Shown here one piece after another: positions 10,969-18,105 of a DNA stretch of 64,000 bases. The translations under genes and the position numbers were made by a program. The stretch lies in assembly GCF_900129645.1 (NCBI RefSeq), contig NZ_FSQZ01000001.1, forward strand, positions 310,001 through 374,000, written 5' to 3'. The notes beneath the pieces were generated by a model. The model searched no databases. It was not told where the DNA came from and saw nothing but the letters and a program-made list of their open reading frames with translations. This stretch comes from Acetomicrobium flavidum. GTDB lineage: Bacteria; Synergistota; Synergistia; Synergistales; Acetomicrobiaceae. How positions within the stretch are numbered: the first letter of the stretch is position 1; each line of letters starts with the position of its first letter.

Positions 10969-12056
10969 CACGCATCGACCTCCAAAGAGAGATCTCCTCC
11001 CAATCTCCTGACGTTTTTTATCTTGACTTGCGGTACATTTGACATGTCGGCAAAGGACAATTCCGAGAACATACCGATCCCCTTGCCCATTACCTTGGGC
11101 GCATAAAATAACGCCATGTCGTCGCATAAACCTGCCCTGAAGAAGGACGACAATATCTTGGGTCCGCCCTCGACCAGGAGATAATGTACCTCCATGGATG
11201 GCAGCTTAAAGACCAACTCCTTGATATCCAGTTTGCCGGAATCGGTCGGAACCTGAAGCACGCTTACTCCCCTTGATATCAATTCTTCTACCTTTTGCGA
11301 TGGCGAATCCTTAGATGTCACTATCAACGTCATGCCTTCGTTGAACAGCTTGGCGTCGAAGGGAATCCTTAAATTAGTATCTAGCACTATTTTAAGCGGA
11401 TTTCTGCCATCGGTCATCCTTACAGTAAGCTGAGGATCGTCCCTTAAGACGGTGCCGATTCCTACAAGTATTGCATCCGTTTCAGCTCTAAGCAAGTGGG
11501 CTCGTTTGAGCGAACTTTGTCCCGTTACCCACCGACTGCTTCCATCTTCCAAGGCGACGTTGCCATCTAAGCTCGAGGCAGCTTTTAAAGTGATCCACGG
11601 TCTTCCTTCCTCGTAAGCCTTAAAAAACCCGCGATTGAGCCATCTGGCCTCCTTCTCGAGAATGCCGACTGTAACATCTAATCCACGAGAGCTTAGATAT
11701 TCTATCCCCTTGCCTTGAACCTTTGGGAAGGGGTCCTTAGTGGCTATGAAGGCCCTTTTTATCCCGCTTTGGACGATCAGTGGACAGCACGGAGGCGTTC
11801 GACCGTAATGAGTGCAAGGCTCCAAATTTACGTAGAGAGTCGCTCCTTCTGCCATTTCACCTGCCTCAGATAAAGCCTCGACCTCGGCATGCGGCCCACC
11901 TGGGTAGCGATGAAAGCCCATGCCAACGATGGTGCCGTCCTTGACCACGACGCATCCGACCCTCGGGTTAGGGGTCGTCGTGCCCGTTCCTCTTTGTGCC
12001 AAACTCAACGCCATGCGCATATAATATTCATGAGATCTTCTTTCCGACATCTTCAT
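10968..12056 (-). CDS. ribD: Bifunctional riboflavin biosynthesis deaminase/reductase
   Basis: The protein is 362 residues. Residues 1-145 are the zinc pyrimidine deaminase: HAEVEAL supplies His and the catalytic Glu, and PCTHYGRTPPC supplies the two Cys ligands. Residues 146-362 are the NADPH-dependent reductase, related to dihydrofolate reductase (WVTGQSSLKRAHLLRAETDA, VEGGPKILSSFF). Together they convert the GTP cyclohydrolase product to 5-amino-6-ribitylaminouracil phosphate. I chose the ATG at 12056 because AGGTG lies nine bases upstream; a GTG at 12068 and a later ATG are alternatives. It overlaps the uvrC 3' end by 29 bases. Confidence 0.95.
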   Translation of the reverse strand: MKMSERRSHEYYMRMALSLAQRGTGTTTPNPRVGCVVVKDGTIVGMGFHRYPGGPHAEVEALSEAGEMAEGATLYVNLEPCTHYGRTPPCCPLIVQSGIKRAFIATKDPFPKVQGKGIEYLSSRGLDVTVGILEKEARWLNRGFFKAYEEGRPWITLKAASSLDGNVALEDGSSRWVTGQSSLKRAHLLRAETDAILVGIGTVLRDDPQLTVRMTDGRNPLKIVLDTNLRIPFDAKLFNEGMTLIVTSKDSPSQKVEELISRGVSVLQVPTDSGKLDIKELVFKLPSMEVHYLLVEGGPKILSSFFRAGLCDDMALFYAPKVMGKGIGMFSELSFADMSNVPQVKIKNVRRLGGDLSLEVDA

Positions 12057-13539
12057 CTGTAATTTCACCTTTTAAGTATTTAAGGATATGTCTTGCCAAT
12101 TTAGGCCCAATGTTATCGACCTCTTCTAATTCTTCGGGAGTTCTGGTGGCAATATGCGTTACGCTTCCAAACTGCGCCAGGAGAGCCGCCGCCCTTCTTT
12201 TGCCCACCCCAGGTATATCTTCCAGCGCGGAGCGTTTGTAACGTTTATTAAACTTGTTGCTGTGGGAAGAAAGCGCAAATCTGTGAGCCTCATCCCTTAC
12301 CCTTCTAAGCAGGTTAAGCCCAGGATCATCAAGCGAAAGCCTTATCGGTTCTTTGGCGTTTGGGACATATATCTCCTCCTGTTCTTTTGCAAGGGCTACA
12401 ATGGCCATATTAACTATATTAAGCTCCTTTAGAGCTCTAATCGCAAAGGATAGCTGTTGTGCACCCCCATCGATGAGAAGCAGCTGCGGAAGCGGCTGAC
12501 CTTTTTCGATCAGCGAGGAATAGCGCCTTTTGACGATTTCCTCGATTGAACGAAAGTCATCTATGCCCTCCACGCTTTTAATGCTGTACTTCCTATATAG
12601 CGAGGGATTTGGCACACCCTGCTCGAATACCACAAATACGCCGTAGGACTCCCTTCCGCTTAAGTGCGATATATCACAGCCCTCTATGCGCCAAAGGGGC
12701 AATGATATGCCCAAAACATCTTGCAGCCTCTCCATTGCGCTCCAAATTTCATTGTCGATAGGATCCCTGAGCGTAATGGAGATCTGCTGTCTGCTCAAGC
12801 GCCATATAGCCCTTATGGCATCCCTATAAAATGCCGCCTTTTCGAAGGCCAAAGCCATTGCTGCCTCGTCCATCCTTTTTCTAAGGCCTTCGACCAAGGC
12901 GCTCGTCTGACCTCTTAGGAGCAATATTACGTCGTCAACGCGTTCGCGGTATTCTTTCGGCGTGCAGAGACCAGCGCATGGCCCCAAACACTTCCCAAGG
13001 TTATAACGCAGACAAGGGCGATTTTGCACAGGGGTTTCCTTAAGGTTTAGGCTGCAGTTCCTCAGAGGGAAATAGCGCTCCATCAGCCTCAAAACCTGCC
13101 TAAGCTCTTTAACCCTGATGTAAGGACCCATGTATATGGCATCGTCTTCTCCTCTGTGCCTTGTTATGATCACTCTGGGAAAAACTTCGTTTGTAATCTT
13201 TATGTAAGGGTATCGTTCGCCCATCTTTAGTTCGATGTTAAAAAACGGTTGATAATGTTTGATCAGGCGCGCCTCCACTATGAGGGCTTCTGCTTCGGTT
13301 TCTGTCCTTATAAATGAGATGTCCTTGGCCAATTGGACGAGCTTTCGAAGCCGCGGAGAGGCAAACCCCTGGTGACGGAAGTAAGATGAGACTCTCTTCT
13401 TAAGCGACTTTGCCTTGCCCACATATAGAACCTCGTTGTCCTCGCCATGGAAGATGTACACTCCCGGTCTATTCGGAAGGCTTTTAAGCTTTTCCTTCAA
13501 ATTATTTGATTCGTTACGATCTTCAGTTTTGTCCTGCAT
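12028..13539 (-). CDS. uvrC: UvrABC excinuclease subunit C, short form
   Basis: This subunit makes both incisions in nucleotide excision repair. Domains in order: GIY-YIG nuclease (RPGVYIF and LYVGKAKSLKKR, residues 22-55), a Cys cluster (PCLRYNLGKCLGPCAGLC, about 163-180) proposed to bind an iron-sulfur cluster in relatives, UVR helix (RMDEAAMALAFEKAAFYRD), RNase H-like nuclease (IEGCDISHLSG, LLIDGGAQQL, DEAHRFA) and tandem helix-hairpin-helix (LEDIPGVGKRRAAALL). It is 503 residues against about 560-610 usually; the shortfall falls between the UVR helix and the RNase H domain. Both nuclease sites look intact, so it should be active. The SD GGGAGG is 17 bases from the ATG, so the start is uncertain. 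Confidence 0.95.
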   Translation of the reverse strand: MQDKTEDRNESNNLKEKLKSLPNRPGVYIFHGEDNEVLYVGKAKSLKKRVSSYFRHQGFASPRLRKLVQLAKDISFIRTETEAEALIVEARLIKHYQPFFNIELKMGERYPYIKITNEVFPRVIITRHRGEDDAIYMGPYIRVKELRQVLRLMERYFPLRNCSLNLKETPVQNRPCLRYNLGKCLGPCAGLCTPKEYRERVDDVILLLRGQTSALVEGLRKRMDEAAMALAFEKAAFYRDAIRAIWRLSRQQISITLRDPIDNEIWSAMERLQDVLGISLPLWRIEGCDISHLSGRESYGVFVVFEQGVPNPSLYRKYSIKSVEGIDDFRSIEEIVKRRYSSLIEKGQPLPQLLLIDGGAQQLSFAIRALKELNIVNMAIVALAKEQEEIYVPNAKEPIRLSLDDPGLNLLRRVRDEAHRFALSSHSNKFNKRYKRSALEDIPGVGKRRAAALLAQFGSVTHIATRTPEELEEVDNIGPKLARHILKYLKGEITDEDVGKKIS

Positions 13540-13585
13540 TTTTCGTATCTTGCTTTCCTCCCGCGCTTCCTAATTTCCCATTCTT

Positions 13586-13614
13586 ATTATAGGATTGTTT
13601 AGGATTATTGTCGT
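13586..13614 (-). promoter_or_regulatory. Candidate promoter for uvrC-rib-serS
   Basis: Read on the minus strand there is ACGACA (13614-13609), a 17-base spacer and a perfect TATAAT (13591-13586). The -35 matches the consensus at the last four positions. Transcription would start near 13579, about 40 bases before uvrC. The same AT-rich gap must also hold the promoter of the divergent cysS gene. Confidence 0.55.
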
Positions 13615-13645
13615 AATTTTGACATGCAAGAAAGGAGAGGACAAG

Positions 13646-15070
13646 ATGGGCTTAATGTTGTATAATGATTTAATGCGTCGTAAGGATGAATTTATTCCCC
13701 TACACCAGGGAAAGGTAGGTTTTTACGTATGCGGACCAACCGTATATGATTACATTCACATCGGAAATGCCAGGCCCTTCGTAGTATTCGACACCTTGAG
13801 GAGATACATGGAACATAAAGGTTTCGAGGTCGTCTACGTCCAAAACTTTACCGACATAGACGACAAGATGATCAATAAGGCCAATGAGCTCGGCATTACG
13901 GTTAAAGAGCTGGCTGAACGATTTATAAAAGCATACTTCGAGGATGTCACCCCTTTGGGCGTTAGACATGCCACGGTACATCCCCTGGCTACGGAACACA
14001 TCGATGAAATAATTGCTCTCATATCGCGGATAATGGAAAGGGGCCATGCATACGTGGTCGAGGGCAACGTCTACTTCGACGTCAAAAGCTTTCCTGGTTA
14101 CGGTAAACTTTCAGGCCAAGGCTTAGAAGAACTTCAAGCTGGCGCGCGCATAGAGGTGGATGCCAGGAAAAAACACCCCCTCGATTTTGTGCTGTGGAAG
14201 GCAAGAAAGCCTGGTGAGCCGTGGTGGGATAGCCCCTGGGGCCCGGGAAGGCCGGGATGGCATATAGAGTGCAGTGCCATGGCAATGAAATATCTGGGAG
14301 AAACAATAGACATACATGGAGGCGGAAGCGATCTCATATTCCCTCACCACGAAAACGAAATAGCTCAATCGGAGGCTGCTACGGGCAAACAGTTCGTGAG
14401 ATACTGGATTCATAACGGCTACCTGCTGATCAATAAGGAGAAGATGTCGAAGTCGCTCGGCAATATACTTACCGTAAGGGAGTTGATTGGAAAATACCAA
14501 CCGTTGGCCGTCAGGCTTTTCATATTGGGAGCTCATTATAGAAGCCCCCTTGATTTCTCTGAGGAATCTCTCACGCAAGCCGTCAGGAGCATGCAGCGTC
14601 TTCGAAACTGCTATTCTGATTTGATATTTTATATGGAAAGAAGCGAGGAGAAAGATACCCCTGACACCTGGCTAGATGATGTAATTCGTAAGGGATACAT
14701 CAAGTTCTGCGAGGCCCTGGACGACGACTTCAACACGGCGGGTGCGTTGGGCAGCGTCTTTGAGATCGTGAGAGACTTGAATAACTATTTGAAGGACAGC
14801 GCATCTCTGGACAAGAACGCTCTGATTAACGCTAAAAAGTTCTTCGATGCCGTAGAAGAGATCATGGGCGTCATTGGCATAGATACGATATTTGCCACGG
14901 CCGAGGAGCTATCGCCCGACGAGATTGAAAAGCTCATAAAAGAAAGGAACGAAGCAAGAAGGAAGCGCGATTTTGCCAGGGCAGATGCCATACGAAATGA
15001 GCTAGCCTCAAAGGGCATCATATTGGAAGATACTCCCCTAGGCACTCGTTGGAAGAAAAAAGAAGACTAG
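13646..15070 (+). CDS. cysS: Cysteine--tRNA ligase
   Basis: This class I synthetase charges tRNA-Cys. The ATG at 13646 follows GGAGAGG at good spacing and gives MGLMLYNDLMRRKDEF; the open frame back to 13595 crosses the promoter region. The protein is 474 residues. Signatures are the HIGH-type motif (YIHIGNARPFVVFDTLRRY), WHIECSAMAM with zinc-ligand Cys and HENE, and KMSKS (NKEKMSKSLGNILTV). A helical DALR-like anticodon region follows. The gene is convergent with the response-regulator gene, leaving only two bases between the stops and no terminator. Confidence 0.97.
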   Translation: MGLMLYNDLMRRKDEFIPLHQGKVGFYVCGPTVYDYIHIGNARPFVVFDTLRRYMEHKGFEVVYVQNFTDIDDKMINKANELGITVKELAERFIKAYFEDVTPLGVRHATVHPLATEHIDEIIALISRIMERGHAYVVEGNVYFDVKSFPGYGKLSGQGLEELQAGARIEVDARKKHPLDFVLWKARKPGEPWWDSPWGPGRPGWHIECSAMAMKYLGETIDIHGGGSDLIFPHHENEIAQSEAATGKQFVRYWIHNGYLLINKEKMSKSLGNILTVRELIGKYQPLAVRLFILGAHYRSPLDFSEESLTQAVRSMQRLRNCYSDLIFYMERSEEKDTPDTWLDDVIRKGYIKFCEALDDDFNTAGALGSVFEIVRDLNNYLKDSASLDKNALINAKKFFDAVEEIMGVIGIDTIFATAEELSPDEIEKLIKERNEARRKRDFARADAIRNELASKGIILEDTPLGTRWKKKED

Positions 15071-15072
15071 GT

Positions 15073-15756
15073 CTATTTCTTCCTTTCCAGAACGTCTAAG
15101 AGTTGCTCGGGAGTATTTTGTGCAAGGCCTGTCTTCCAAGCAAAAACTGCCGCCTGCGTTCTGTCGGAGAGGTCAAGTTTTTTTAAGATGCGGCTGACGT
15201 GGTTTTTAACTGTCTTTTCGGACAGATACATTACCTTGGCTATGTTTTGATTGGAGAAGCCCTGGGATAACCAATACAAGACCTCCTTTTCCCTGGGGGT
15301 CAAGTGGTTTAGTTGGTTAGCGTCGTCTTCCAGGGAAATGATATGGTCTTCACGCACCTCTAGTCGCGGATCCATATATGTTTCGGCTTTAGCTGCATAC
15401 CTGATCGCTAAAAGAAGGTCCTTTAACTTCGATGACTTCAACACGCATCCGTATATGCCGAGCTTCTTTAAGCTGTTCAGAGGAGGAAGGCTGGTCTGTG
15501 CAGTGACGAGGACATATCGTAGGGAGTTGAATTTTTGGGACAGCTCGCGAATGACTTCCACCGTATCGTCCCGGGTTAGATTTTCATCATAAACCAGTAC
15601 ATCAGGATGAGCCATGTCGACAATGTTATTAATTTCGTCGGCATGGCTCATCTCGCCTACGACGGATATATCCATTTCCATTTCCAATATGTGTTTGATG
15701 CACTCCCTGTATAACCTGTGCTTATTTGCTATTGCGACCCTTATCGTCTGCGGCAC
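15073..15756 (-). CDS. LuxR/NarL-type response regulator with altered receiver site
   Basis: The protein is 227 residues from the GTG at 15756, which has AGGAGG seven bases upstream. Residues 1-120 are a receiver fold: a phospho-acceptor Asp (VLVYDENL), the switch Thr (VLVTAQ) and the conserved Lys (GCVLKSS) are kept. The acidic pair normally at the end of strand 1 (ADDH) reads ANKH, so Mg2+-dependent phosphorylation is doubtful. Residues 155-215 are a clean LuxR helix-turn-helix (LTPREKEVLYWLSQGFSNQN, TVKNHVSRILKKL). It lies directly after tRNA-Sec and no partner histidine kinase is adjacent. The longer frame to 15798 would read into the tRNA. Confidence 0.88.
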   Translation of the reverse strand: MPQTIRVAIANKHRLYRECIKHILEMEMDISVVGEMSHADEINNIVDMAHPDVLVYDENLTRDDTVEVIRELSQKFNSLRYVLVTAQTSLPPLNSLKKLGIYGCVLKSSKLKDLLLAIRYAAKAETYMDPRLEVREDHIISLEDDANQLNHLTPREKEVLYWLSQGFSNQNIAKVMYLSEKTVKNHVSRILKKLDLSDRTQAAVFAWKTGLAQNTPEQLLDVLERKK

Positions 15757-15763
15757 TTGATAT

Positions 15764-15769
15764 CCTCCT
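15764..15769 (-). promoter_or_regulatory. Shine-Dalgarno AGGAGG abutting the tRNA-Sec CCA end
   Basis: On the minus strand the sequence runs GCCA-AGGAGG-ATATCAA-GTG. The ribosome-binding site of the response-regulator gene begins at the base immediately after the encoded CCA. It fixes the GTG start at 15756. Cutting the tRNA 3' end would leave an mRNA whose first bases are this site. Confidence 0.85.
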
Positions 15770-15867
15770 TGGCGGAGGCGAATGGGAATCGAACCCACCC
15801 GGGCCAGCCCTTACTGACCCACACCAGATTTGAAGTCTGGGGGCCGCACCAGCGACCAATCGCCTCC
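15770..15867 (-). tRNA. selC: tRNA-Sec (anticodon UCA), CCA encoded
   Basis: The RNA is 98 bases including GCCA at the 3' end. The acceptor stem has 8 base pairs (GGAGGCGA with TCGCCTCC), the hallmark of bacterial tRNA-Sec. The anticodon loop reads CT-TCA-AA inside the stem CCAGA/TCTGG, so it decodes UGA. There is a long variable arm (TGTGGGTCAGTAAGGGCTGG region) and a T arm GTGGG-TTCGATT-CCCAT. It sits 22 bases after the sigma-factor stop and touches the response regulator's ribosome-binding site, so it probably lies inside their transcript. selA, selB and selD are not in this window. Confidence 0.96.
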
Positions 15868-15889
15868 TTCGGACTACTAAATCTTATAG

Positions 15890-16381
15890 TTATTCCCCTC
15901 CCTTGTCCAGTTGTCTCAGGATGTCAGCCTTTTTTCTCGCCCTTGCCACGGCGTTTTCCACCCTTTTATACGGCCATGACAGTGTTTTCGCTGCCTCTAC
16001 TACGCTTCCCGAACTAAGAAAAGCTTTAAGAGCTTTAGATTCCATTGGCGTCAGTAAAGCGTAAAGACTCCCTAAAAAATCCTTTTGCCTTAGCGTTTCG
16101 TCCAGGCTCGTTTCGTCCTGTTGATCCGGAAGGGCTTCCAGCGATATGAGGTCTTTTGTCCTTGCCTTGTTCTTTCTAAGATAGGATATCATCGCATTGC
16201 GAACGCACTTCTTCGCAAAGGCCGGGAAACTTCCCCTGTCTTTACGATAATATCGTATAGCATGATATAATGCTATGTAGCCCTCTTGCGTTAAATCCTC
16301 CTTGAGATGAGGATCCCCGTTCGATAGCAACGAAGCCATCTTGAGGACTAAAGGGGTATACTTCGTTAATATTTCATCCAA
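15890..16381 (-). CDS. Sigma-70 family RNA polymerase sigma factor, SigH-like
   Basis: The protein is 163 residues from the TTG at 16381 (AAAGGAG nine bases upstream); an ATG at 16402 is the alternative but lacks a well-spaced site. Region 2 is clear at residues 28-75 (LKEDLTQEGYIALYHAIRYY, SFPAFAKKCVRNAMISYLRK), closest in style to SigH of Gram-positive bacteria. Region 4 spans about 110-155 (LTPMESKALKAFLSSG, RVENAVARARKKADI). No anti-sigma gene is adjacent. tRNA-Sec follows in the same direction. Target promoters are unknown. Confidence 0.85.
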   Translation of the reverse strand: MDEILTKYTPLVLKMASLLSNGDPHLKEDLTQEGYIALYHAIRYYRKDRGSFPAFAKKCVRNAMISYLRKNKARTKDLISLEALPDQQDETSLDETLRQKDFLGSLYALLTPMESKALKAFLSSGSVVEAAKTLSWPYKRVENAVARARKKADILRQLDKGGE

Positions 16382-16423
16382 CTGATATTGCTCCTTTCTC
16401 ATGTCCTAGGAGGTTTGAAGGTA

Positions 16424-17257
16424 TTGGACAGAGATATATTAAATAGACTGAAATCGGAAAGCAACATTAAAAATGACCTTGTCGTCGTGCCATTTAAATC
16501 CATAAAGGCAGCTTCGAAACAAGGCATACCTGAGAAGACCTTAGAAATCATGCTGCTCGAGGAGGGCCTTGTCCCTGAAAGGTACGAGAGAAACATCGGA
16601 ACCTTCGACATTTCAGGGCAACTTCGGTTATTGAAAAGCAGCATACTAGTGGTCGGCTGCGGTGGCCTGGGCGGATGGAACATCGAGATACTGGCACGAG
16701 CAGGAGTTGGTCATCTCCGCTTGGTTGACTTTGACCGCTTTGAGGCCCATAACCTAAACAGGCAGCTTTTGGCTACTGAAGCTACGCTATATCGACAAAA
16801 GGCTTTGGTGGCTGCAGAAAGGGTCAGAGAGATCAACGCCAGCGTTGACGTTGAAGCGTGCGTTTGCATGTTTGACCAAGATACGGCCAAAGGCTTGATC
16901 GATGGAATCGACGTGGCAATCGACGCCCTAGACAACAACCGCTCAAGACAGCTCCTCTTTGAGGTTTGTCGAGCTTCGGCCATTCCTGTCGTTCATGGAG
17001 CCATAGGGGGATTTGTAGGACAAGTTAAAGTAATAATGCCCAAAGATCCACATCCGCTGGAGATCTTCGGGGAAGATGTCCCCGACAAGGGTATCGAAGT
17101 CGTGTTGGGAAACCCGCCGCAGACTCCAGCGCTGGTCGCCGCCTTGCAGTCCAATGAGGCAATTAAAATTCTCCTGAAGAAGGAGCACATATTGAAAGAT
17201 CGTCTCCTTTGGCTCGATATCGAGCACGACGAATGGATGTCGCTGCAGTTACGCTAA
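16424..17257 (+). CDS. ThiF/MoeB/HesA-type adenylyltransferase lacking zinc cysteines
   Basis: The protein is 277 residues from a TTG at 16424 with AGGAGG nine bases upstream. Residues 1-60 are a helical N-terminal extension. Then comes the E1-like Rossmann fold: VVGCGGLGGWNIEILARAGV (nucleotide loop), LVDFDRFEAHNLNRQ (ATP and arginine-finger region), DALDNNRSRQLL. Family members adenylate the C-terminal glycine of ThiS/MoaD-like carriers. The four zinc-binding cysteines typical of MoeB and ThiF are absent, and no carrier, thiamine or molybdopterin gene is nearby, so the substrate cannot be named. It is divergent from the sigma gene by 42 bases and overlaps punA's 3' end by nine. Confidence 0.8.
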   Translation: MDRDILNRLKSESNIKNDLVVVPFKSIKAASKQGIPEKTLEIMLLEEGLVPERYERNIGTFDISGQLRLLKSSILVVGCGGLGGWNIEILARAGVGHLRLVDFDRFEAHNLNRQLLATEATLYRQKALVAAERVREINASVDVEACVCMFDQDTAKGLIDGIDVAIDALDNNRSRQLLFEVCRASAIPVVHGAIGGFVGQVKVIMPKDPHPLEIFGEDVPDKGIEVVLGNPPQTPALVAALQSNEAIKILLKKEHILKDRLLWLDIEHDEWMSLQLR

Positions 17258-18073
17258 ACGAAAATTGCATAATCCCCGCAGTATCGTCACAAGCTTACCC
17301 GAAGCCCTGCCCATCTCCTCCAAAACTTCCTCGTGAGTCAAAACCTTGCCCTCCATGCCCGCTGCGTAGTTCGCCACGCACGAAATAGCGCAAACGCGCA
17401 TACCCATTTGCCTCGCTACAATGGCTTCAGGGACGGTCGACATTCCAACCACGTCTGCACCAAGAAGCCTTGACATCCGAATTTCAGCCGGAGTCTCAAA
17501 GGATGGCCCGCTAAAGGCTATGTAAAGGCCTCGTTTCAATATAATGCCATTTTCTTGTGCTATATGCTCGCATAGATCCATCAATTTTGAATCGTAAACA
17601 AACGTCATATCGGGAAATCGAGGCTCGAAGAAATCTCTATCTTCGCTCCTCAGGGGATTTACCCCCATGAAATTTATGTGGTCGTATATTAAAACCAGGT
17701 CTCCCGGCTTAAGTCCATAATTTATGCCACCCGAGGCGTTGGTCAATACAAGCGTCTTTACGCCGAGCAAACCGCAAACGCGAACAGGAAATGTCACCTC
17801 ATCCATCGAATAACCTTCGTAGTAGTGAACCCTGCCATTTAATGCGATCACGTAATTATTTCCCACATGCCCAATAACCAGTCGTCCTGCATGTCCCGGG
17901 ACGGTCGACCTTGGCCAAAAGGGAATATCTTCGTAAGGTATCTCAACGGCCTCTTGGATCTCATCTGCAAAACTGCCCAACCCCGATCCTAAGACTATAG
18001 CTACCTCTGGTACTTCCGAAATCTTTGTCCTCAAAAATTCTACGGCACTATAAACCTTTTCTTTATATGTCAT
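17249..18073 (-). CDS. punA: Purine-nucleoside phosphorylase
   Basis: It cleaves purine (deoxy)nucleosides with phosphate to free base and (deoxy)ribose 1-phosphate. The protein is 274 residues, matching the trimeric low-molecular-mass family. Visible signatures are VLGSGLGSFAD (phosphate loop), GHAGRLVIGHVG, LNGRVHYYEGY, LTNASGGIN near 118 and MSTVPEAIVARQMGMRV with the base-recognition GPSFETPAEIRM. GGGAG precedes the ATG. It is the last gene after xerD and deoB, the same order as in Bacillus (ripX-drm-punA). Confidence 0.96.
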   Translation of the reverse strand: MTYKEKVYSAVEFLRTKISEVPEVAIVLGSGLGSFADEIQEAVEIPYEDIPFWPRSTVPGHAGRLVIGHVGNNYVIALNGRVHYYEGYSMDEVTFPVRVCGLLGVKTLVLTNASGGINYGLKPGDLVLIYDHINFMGVNPLRSEDRDFFEPRFPDMTFVYDSKLMDLCEHIAQENGIILKRGLYIAFSGPSFETPAEIRMSRLLGADVVGMSTVPEAIVARQMGMRVCAISCVANYAAGMEGKVLTHEEVLEEMGRASGKLVTILRGLCNFRLA

Positions 18074-18105
18074 TTAGCTTCAACTCCCGTCGCATATTGG
18101 TACGA

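Noticed and set aside
10969-11127. N-terminal extension of riboflavin synthase
   Set aside because: It is ribD read in another frame; the invariant MFTGLVE start lies at 10968.
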